DNA of 12,098 bases from Candidatus Babelota bacterium (GTDB taxonomy: Bacteria; JAGOBX01): contig JAGOBX010000058.1 in the NCBI GenBank assembly GCA_017999075.1, positions 1 through 12,098 of the forward strand, given 5' to 3'. Under the pieces are notes generated by a model. It was not told the DNA's origin. It ran no database searches and worked only from the letters and a program-made list of their open reading frames with translations. Position 1 is the stretch's first letter. Every line of letters begins with the position of its first letter. Made by a program: the position numbers and the translations under genes. Positions 6,774 through 12,098 of this stretch are shown piece by piece.

Positions 6774-7835
6774 CTACCCTTTTAAATCGTAGATGTAATT
6801 TTTAACATAATTTATAAAAGCGCTTGATTTAAAATTAATTATCTGGTTGCGGTCAACATAAGAAAAATTATAACATGCTGCACAATTATTTCTGCTTATT
6901 TTTTCCCAGCCTTTTTTAAACCCTGATTTACGTACATTTATATTCTCATACTTATTCCAGAAATTACAGCAAGGATACATTCTTCCATCCCCATCAATAA
7001 AACATACATATTCTCCATGATAACATCTATAGTATTTATAATTTTCCGGGATCTCATTTTCCAAAATAAAAAATTTTTTAAGAGGGAAAGGCCAATTTTT
7101 AGCAGTGTTATAAGCTTCTTTTGTAAATTGAACAGGATATTTTTTATCTTTATAATATAGTATTCTATCGATTATACTGTTGTAATGATTTCTGTCATAA
7201 TTAAGACAATCATAATTATTGGTTAAAGTAATTGGCTGAAAATCAAATGCTGTGCCAAAATTTAATAAACATTTATTTTTTTTAGAAAACTCAGCTAAAA
7301 AATTTATGTCTTCAATTTCTGTATCCGTTGTTATAACTGAATTTATTCTTGTGGTCAATTTCAATTCACGGCAAGTTTTTATTCCATCAATTATTTTATA
7401 AAAAGAACCGGCTCCTCTGTTTTTATCATTTGTTTTTTCCCTGCCGTCAAGACTTATGCAAATACTGTCTAAACATTTGATAGCATCAATATTTTTGCTT
7501 ATAAGTGTTCCATTAGTTATTAAATCAAGATTAAACTTTAATTTCGAGGCATACAACAATATTTCTCTAATATCATTTCTAATTAATGGTTCACCTCCTT
7601 GTATCTGTAATAACACAGTTCCGAGTTTCTTCAGTTCATCTAAAATGTCAATAATTTCCCGAGTGGTAAATTCTTCGAAATTATTTCTTTTTGAATATTC
7701 CCCGTAACAATAAGTACAATTAAAATTGCATCTGTTTGTAACACTTAAAAATACATTAAACGGAAATTTTTTGTTTATCAACCTGTAAAAAAAAAGTTTA
7801 CATATGCCTTTAAATAAAATATTAAAATTTGCCAT
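6774..7835 (-). CDS. Radical SAM/SPASM protein, type B, copy 1
   Basis: 353-residue radical SAM enzyme. Cluster motif CNFNCTYC (Cys36, Cys40, Cys43) followed by YGEY, then QGGEP (79-83, Gln in place of the more usual Ser), ITNG and SLDG. The SPASM-like C terminus has a full Cys set: Cys271, Cys278, Cys289-Cys290 (in GDGRMYPCCNFW), Cys318 and Cys321 (CAAC), enough for at least one auxiliary iron-sulfur cluster. Related to type A across its length: shared FPxNV before the Cys motif, DxNRGxGxF in the middle, a Trp-Pro segment near 'KNWPFP', and a Tyr-Ile/Val after the last Cys pair. The first 25 residues are hydrophobic-basic and might contact a membrane (inference). No Shine-Dalgarno is visible. 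Convergent with type A copy 1, divergent from the cobalamin radical SAM gene. Confidence 0.88.
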   Translation of the reverse strand: MANFNILFKGICKLFFYRLINKKFPFNVFLSVTNRCNFNCTYCYGEYSKRNNFEEFTTREIIDILDELKKLGTVLLQIQGGEPLIRNDIREILLYASKLKFNLDLITNGTLISKNIDAIKCLDSICISLDGREKTNDKNRGAGSFYKIIDGIKTCRELKLTTRINSVITTDTEIEDINFLAEFSKKNKCLLNFGTAFDFQPITLTNNYDCLNYDRNHYNSIIDRILYYKDKKYPVQFTKEAYNTAKNWPFPLKKFFILENEIPENYKYYRCYHGEYVCFIDGDGRMYPCCNFWNKYENINVRKSGFKKGWEKISRNNCAACYNFSYVDRNQIINFKSSAFINYVKNYIYDLKG

Positions 7836-7959
7836 TATAAAAAAAATTTAAAATTCCAAAAACTAAAATATAAAAAATAATTGAAATTCATATATTTATT
7901 GATATTCATTATTTTATAATATAAAATATATCATTATAAAAAAAATCAAATAAAAATAT
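7836..7959. promoter_or_regulatory. Divergent spacer with possible shared control region
   Basis: 124 bases of almost pure A/T between the type B gene and the cobalamin radical SAM gene. ATTTTAT (7911-7917) and ATAAAAT (7921-7927) are inverted arms around AAT and contain a perfect rightward TATAAT (7915-7920) without a recognisable -35. Neither flanking gene has a clear Shine-Dalgarno sequence. Divergent start sites are implied by gene orientation; the exact elements are uncertain. Confidence 0.25.
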
Positions 7960-9459
7960 ATGAACCGTATAAAAAAAATTATTCTTATAAATCCTCCGAA
8001 TATATATAAAAACGGACTAAGTTTAACTTTAAAGAGAGTAAATATTCCCTTAGGGCTTGCCTATATTTCTTCAGTATTAAAAAATGATTATGAATTATCT
8101 GTAATAGATGCACTTGCAAATGATTTTAATAATAAAGAATACTATTGTGAAAATTACACTTATGTAGGAACCAATATTGATGTTTTAAAAAAACAAATAG
8201 CAGATTATGCGCCTGATGCAGCTGCTATAACCTGCAATTTAACCACACAGCATGATATGCTTATTAAAACAGCTGAAATTATCAAACAAATAAATAAAAA
8301 TATAATAGTTATTGCAGGCGGCCAGCACCCCACTTTACTTTATGATAAAATATTGAAAAATACGAATTTTATAGATTATATAATTCTGAGTGAAGGCGAA
8401 AATACAATAAAAAAACTTTTTCATAATCTAAATAATTCTATAGACGTAACCAATCTAAACGGAATAGCTTATAAAAAAAATGATGGGATCATTTTCAACT
8501 CAACTCCTGATATTATTCAAAATCTTGATGAAATTCAATTTCCTTCATGGAATTTATTCCCAATTGAAAAATATATTCAGTTAGGAGCTCCGCAGAATTC
8601 ATTTTCAAAATCAAAACGATGCATGCCTGTAATAACTTCACGTGGTTGTCCGTTTAAATGTATTTTTTGTTCAACACATAAACATTGGAGAGGAACATAC
8701 AGAAAGCGTTCTATTGATAATGTTATAAAAGAAATTTTATATTTGAAAAATGATTTTGATATTGAAGAAGTACAATTTCTTGATGACAATTTAACAATTG
8801 ACCTAAATTTTGCAAAGCAATTATTCAAAGAACTAAAAAAACTAAATATATATTGGTGCGCGCCAAACGGTATTTCTCCCAACTCAGTTGATTCTGAAGC
8901 TTTGTCCCTTATGAAAGATTCAGGGTGTTACGAAATAGCATTTGCAATCGAAAGCGGCAGTCAATATGTTCTAAATAATATAATTAAAAAAAATGTCGAT
9001 TTAAAAAATGCTTCGAATATTCTCGCTGAAGCAAAAAAATGCGGATTATATACCCATATATATTTAATAACAGGTTTTCCTGAAGAAACTTCCGGACAAA
9101 TAAATGAAACATTATGTTATCCTATAAAAAACCTTAAAAATATTGATAACCCGCATATAAGTGTTGCAACACCTTTTCCTGGAACAGAACTTTATAATTT
9201 ATGTTTAAAACAAAAAATTATTGACGAAAACAATTCCGATTATAAAACTTTAGAATTATATAATAGTTGTATTTCAACAACAGAATTTAACTCAGCTGAT
9301 TTATTGAAAAAAATAAATTTTCTTTTACTAAAATTTCATATTTTCAAATGCATTTTTGAACCAAAATGTATTTACAAAAATTATATAAAAAAAATTTTTT
9401 ATGATAAAAAAAAATTTTTCTATGTTCTTATTGAATTTATTAAAGGTGTTTTTAAATGA
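7960..9459 (+). CDS. Cobalamin-binding-domain radical SAM protein (class B methyltransferase-like)
   Basis: 499 residues. The N-terminal third (1-150) is a B12-binding Rossmann-like domain: ILINPPN (8-14), IPLGLAYISSVL (29-40), VIAGGQHPT (117-125) and SEGE (144-147). Like many members it lacks the DxHxxG motif of base-off methionine synthase. The radical SAM barrel follows, with SRGCPFKCIFC (Cys230, Cys234, Cys237), FLDDNLT, the FAIESGS strand and a GFPEET turn. The last 50 residues are rich in Phe, Ile, Lys and Tyr and may form an amphipathic tail. Family members (BchE, HpnJ, HpnP and many methylases) use cobalamin and SAM on lipids, pigments, sugars or peptides; the substrate here is not evident. 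No Shine-Dalgarno is seen. Its TGA overlaps the ATG of type A copy 2, implying coupled translation. Confidence 0.88.
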   Translation: MNRIKKIILINPPNIYKNGLSLTLKRVNIPLGLAYISSVLKNDYELSVIDALANDFNNKEYYCENYTYVGTNIDVLKKQIADYAPDAAAITCNLTTQHDMLIKTAEIIKQINKNIIVIAGGQHPTLLYDKILKNTNFIDYIILSEGENTIKKLFHNLNNSIDVTNLNGIAYKKNDGIIFNSTPDIIQNLDEIQFPSWNLFPIEKYIQLGAPQNSFSKSKRCMPVITSRGCPFKCIFCSTHKHWRGTYRKRSIDNVIKEILYLKNDFDIEEVQFLDDNLTIDLNFAKQLFKELKKLNIYWCAPNGISPNSVDSEALSLMKDSGCYEIAFAIESGSQYVLNNIIKKNVDLKNASNILAEAKKCGLYTHIYLITGFPEETSGQINETLCYPIKNLKNIDNPHISVATPFPGTELYNLCLKQKIIDENNSDYKTLELYNSCISTTEFNSADLLKKINFLLLKFHIFKCIFEPKCIYKNYIKKIFYDKKKFFYVLIEFIKGVFK

Positions 9460-10493
9460 GTTTATATGCTAAATCGAAATATCTTGCAAAACTGATAAAA
9501 ATAAAATTTACAAAAAAATATTTTCCTATAAATGTAACAATTTGTATAACTGGAAAATGTAATCTGAAATGTATTTATTGTTATGGAGATTTTTATTCTA
9601 AAACACGAGAATTAGAAATGTCTACAGAACAAATACTTCATATAATTGACGGACTTCATAAAATGGGAACTCAATATATATCAGTTTCCGGCGGAGAACC
9701 ATTATTGCAAAAAGATATCGGTTTAATTATTGATCATATAAAATCAAAGGGGTGTGAATGCACTATTGCAACAAACGGTTTTCTTCTACCAAATAAAATC
9801 AACGAAATAAAAAATGTTGATTTACTTGCAATAAGTTTAGACGGAAACGAACTGGAAAATGATTTGAATAGAGGAAAAGGATGTTTTAAAAAAACAATGA
9901 AAGGAATAGAAACAGCATTAATTCATAAAATTCCAGTGGTTATTAATTCTGTATTGACAAAGAATAATATAAATTCTATAGATTATCTGTGTCAAATAGG
10001 AAAATTGTTTAAAATAAAAATAAAATTCGGATTATTGGTTTATTCTGATGATAAAAGGAAAAAAAACATATATGATGATATAGCGCTTAACGATATTGAA
10101 ATCAAAAATGCAATAAAAAAAATTATTGAATTAAAAAAAAATGGGGCGCCTATATTATACTCATTAAAAGCTTATGATTTATCTTTTCAATGGAAAGATC
10201 ATTCAAAAATATATTACTGGAATGAAATTCCTGATTTTTCTTATGCGAAATGTTATGCAGGAAAAATGTTTTTTCATATTGACAGTGATAGTTCAGTTTA
10301 TCCTTGCTGTGTTTTTTTCGATTCTTTTAAAGCAAAAAAAATTGTGGAAGTCGGATTGGAAAATGCGCTAAAGCATGCCGAAACACAAAATTTATGCAAA
10401 GCATGCGCTAAACCAGGATATATTGAGCATAATTTAATTTATGGGCTGGATCCTTATACAGTTTATTCAAACATTTTGGAAATATTCAAATAA
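9456..10493 (+). CDS. Radical SAM/SPASM protein, type A, copy 2
   Basis: 345 residues, collinear with copy 1 (5658-6704) and about two-thirds identical by eye. Cluster motif CNLKCIYC (Cys35, Cys39, Cys42), SGGEP (78-82), an intact TNG (106-108), SLDG (127-130). SPASM-like ligand candidates are Cys266, Cys284-Cys285 (VYPCC), Cys314 and Cys317 (CKAC). It keeps the residues that copy 1 has lost, so it looks the better preserved of the two. The start ATG overlaps the upstream cobalamin radical SAM stop, and the ribosome binding site AAAGGTG is inside that gene's last codons. The stop is only three bases from the stop of the convergent type B copy 2. The substrate is unknown; a role together with the coupled B12 enzyme is likely. 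Confidence 0.88.
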   Translation: MSLYAKSKYLAKLIKIKFTKKYFPINVTICITGKCNLKCIYCYGDFYSKTRELEMSTEQILHIIDGLHKMGTQYISVSGGEPLLQKDIGLIIDHIKSKGCECTIATNGFLLPNKINEIKNVDLLAISLDGNELENDLNRGKGCFKKTMKGIETALIHKIPVVINSVLTKNNINSIDYLCQIGKLFKIKIKFGLLVYSDDKRKKNIYDDIALNDIEIKNAIKKIIELKKNGAPILYSLKAYDLSFQWKDHSKIYYWNEIPDFSYAKCYAGKMFFHIDSDSSVYPCCVFFDSFKAKKIVEVGLENALKHAETQNLCKACAKPGYIEHNLIYGLDPYTVYSNILEIFK

Positions 10494-10496
10494 ATA

Positions 10497-11576
10497 TTAA
10501 CTTCTATTTTTGAATTTTGTTTTCAAATCAAAAATATAATTGTTAAAATAATTTTTCAAAGTAGAAAAATTGAAATTCATCAACTGATTTCTGTCAATGT
10601 AAGAATGAATATAGCATGCCGCACATTCTAATCGATCCAATTTTTTCCATGCATTTTCAAAATTCATATCGTGAATGTTAATTGGTTTATAATCATTCCA
10701 GAAATTGCAGCACGGATACAAACGGCCATCACCGTCAATAAAACACACATAATCAGCATGATAGCATTTTATATGATTGTAATTCGATGGAATTTCTTTT
10801 TTTAACGCAGTCTGTTTCTCCAGAGAAAACGGCCAGTTTTTGGGAAGTTCATATGCTTTAATAGTAAACTGAACAGGATATTTTTTTTTTTTGTAATCAA
10901 TTATTAAATCAAGTAATTTATTATATTTTGAACGATCATAATTAAAAATGCTGTATTTTTTATCTGTTGTTAAAGGATTAAAATGAAATGACGGGCAAAA
11001 ATTTAATAAACATCTGTTTTCTTTGGAAAATTCCATTAAAAATTTTATATCATCTTCTTCTGTCTCATTTGTAATTACAGAATTAATGCGGGTTGATATT
11101 CCTGATTTTCTACAAATATTTATTCCTTCGACAATCTTATCAAAAGTTCCTTCTCCACGATTTTTATCATTAATACTTCTTCTTCCATCGAGACTTATGC
11201 AAATGCTGTCGAGTAATTTCACAGCATCAATTTTTTCTTTTATCAATAAACCATTGGTAATTAAATCAACATTAAAATTAAGTTTTCTTGCAGTTTCAAT
11301 TAGTTCGGAAATATCATTCCTTACCAAAGGTTCTCCTCCCTGAATCTGCAGAAATACAGTTCCCATTTTTTTTAAAGTATATAAAGTATCTATTATTTCT
11401 TCGGTTGTAAATTCTCTGAAATTTTTACGATTATAATATTCTCCGTAACAATAACCGCATTTAAGATTACATTTATTGGTAACAACAAAAAAAACATTTA
11501 AGGGAAACCTTTTTTTCAACAACCTGTAAAAATAAAGTTTTGTAAAACCGGTTATTAAACTTCTAAAACTTGCCAT
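10497..11576 (-). CDS. Radical SAM/SPASM protein, type B, copy 2
   Basis: 359 residues, a close paralogue of 6774-7835 with the same numbering up to residue 351 and a slightly longer basic tail (TKFKNRS). Cluster motif CNLKCGYC (Cys36, Cys40, Cys43), QGGEP (79-83), ITNG, SLDG. SPASM-like Cys271, Cys278, Cys289-Cys290 (GDGRLYPCCNFW), Cys318 and Cys321 (CAAC) are all conserved, as are the aromatic residues around them. The start MASFRSL matches copy 1 (MANFNIL). An AGGA about 11 bases upstream is a weak ribosome binding site. It lies 135 bases after the heptosyltransferase gene on the same strand and could be read from that operon or from its own promoter. Substrate unknown. Confidence 0.88.
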   Translation of the reverse strand: MASFRSLITGFTKLYFYRLLKKRFPLNVFFVVTNKCNLKCGYCYGEYYNRKNFREFTTEEIIDTLYTLKKMGTVFLQIQGGEPLVRNDISELIETARKLNFNVDLITNGLLIKEKIDAVKLLDSICISLDGRRSINDKNRGEGTFDKIVEGINICRKSGISTRINSVITNETEEDDIKFLMEFSKENRCLLNFCPSFHFNPLTTDKKYSIFNYDRSKYNKLLDLIIDYKKKKYPVQFTIKAYELPKNWPFSLEKQTALKKEIPSNYNHIKCYHADYVCFIDGDGRLYPCCNFWNDYKPINIHDMNFENAWKKLDRLECAACYIHSYIDRNQLMNFNFSTLKNYFNNYIFDLKTKFKNRS

Positions 11577-11711
11577 TATTAATTTTTTCCTGATTCCCCA
11601 AAAATGTATTAGAAACTATGAAGTAATTTTAAAAATCCTATTGCAATTTTCCAATTAATTGAACATCATAACAAATAATATTAAAAAATATTAAAATGTT
11701 TTTCTGTAATG

Positions 11712-12098
11712 TCAATTAAAATTTAAGTTAAGGGATTTGATTACAATTTCAGGAGTGATGTTTTTCATGCATTGATATGTACCATATTTGCATTTTTCTG
11801 ATATGCATGGCGAACATTCCATATTGCTTTTTATAATTGTCGAATTTAAAGAAAATGGACCTGTAGTTATATCGTTTGTAGAACCAAAAATAGCAGCCAT
11901 CGGAATATTTAATGCAGCTGCTATATGCATCGGACCGCTGTCATTTGTTAAAAAAAAAGAACACAATTTTACAGATGAGAACAATTCCTGCAAACTTGTT
12001 TTTCCAATCAAATTAATTAAATTTATTTTTCTGTCAACAGATCTTAAAATATTATCACCTATTGAAACTTCATTTTTCGAACCAAATAAAACAGGTAT
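11712..12098 (-). CDS. waaF: Glycosyltransferase family 9, ADP-heptose:LPS heptosyltransferase (WaaF-like), C-terminal 128 residues
   Basis: The frame is open to the window edge, so the gene starts beyond it; the internal TTG at 12009-12011 is not its start. The strongest signature is TNDSGPMHIAAAL followed by IPMAAIFGSTNDITTGPF, the nucleotide-sugar binding region of GT9 heptosyltransferases. The tail ECSPCISEKCKYGTYQCM is the Cys-containing segment typical of WaaF relatives. WaaF adds the second L-glycero-D-manno-heptose to the inner core of lipopolysaccharide at the cytoplasmic face of the inner membrane. Other GT9 members (WaaC, WaaQ, O-antigen enzymes) share the fold, so the exact position of sugar addition is uncertain. 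It marks the organism as LPS-producing or at least surface-glycan-producing. Confidence 0.85.
   Translation of the reverse strand: MPVLFGSKNEVSIGDNILRSVDRKINLINLIGKTSLQELFSSVKLCSFFLTNDSGPMHIAAALNIPMAAIFGSTNDITTGPFSLNSTIIKSNMECSPCISEKCKYGTYQCMKNITPEIVIKSLNLNFN

Noticed and set aside
8577-8882. 101-codon minus-strand open frame
   Set aside because: It is antisense to the radical SAM core of the cobalamin enzyme and has no recognisable motif.
5658-11576. Mobile element carrying the radical SAM genes
   Set aside because: I see no transposase, integrase, terminal inverted repeats or target-site duplication; tandem gene duplication explains the layout.

Overview
The window comes from a very AT-rich bacterial genome with runs of A and T, strong AGGAGG-type ribosome binding sites on several genes and occasional TTG starts. 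An ADP-heptose:LPS heptosyltransferase-type gene points to an outer-membrane (diderm) organism. The biotin-dependent carboxyltransferase genes, the corrinoid adenosyltransferase and five radical SAM enzymes fit a fermentative anaerobe using methylmalonyl-CoA/propionate chemistry. I cannot name the species; an Elusimicrobiota-like or other AT-rich diderm anaerobe is only a guess.

Left part (1-5241, all on the minus strand, read from right to left). A well-formed promoter at 5367-5395 drives mmdA/12S-type carboxyltransferase, a 69-residue OadG-tail-like small protein, a biotin carrier (1.3S type), a 5S/OadA-type carboxyltransferase and a corrinoid adenosyltransferase. The first three carboxyltransferase proteins plus the small one make a complete set for methylmalonyl-CoA:pyruvate transcarboxylation or a related carboxyl transfer. 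The adenosyltransferase would supply adenosylcobalamin for a methylmalonyl-CoA mutase that is not in the window. After an 84-base gap come a single-domain CheY-like response regulator and, overlapping it by one base, thioredoxin reductase, which runs off the left end.

Middle (5242-5657). This 416-base divergent, extremely AT-rich intergenic region holds the mmdA promoter, two small palindromes in the mmdA leader, a candidate rightward promoter and a 15-base direct repeat. I see no credible gene in it.

Right part (5658-11576). Five radical SAM genes form the unusual section. Four are related radical SAM/SPASM proteins in two types, A (345-348 aa) and B (353-359 aa). They are laid out as two convergent pairs: A1 (+) facing B1 (-), then A2 (+) facing B2 (-). 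A1 resembles A2 and B1 resembles B2 far more than the types resemble each other, so the pair looks like a duplicated unit. A fifth gene, a cobalamin-binding-domain radical SAM protein (499 aa), sits between the units and overlaps the start of A2 by the ATGA arrangement. No precursor peptide is visible. Next to B2, on the same strand, is the C-terminal end of a WaaF-type heptosyltransferase (11712-12098, running off the right end). This suggests, without proving it, that the radical SAM set works on a cell-surface glycan or lipid.
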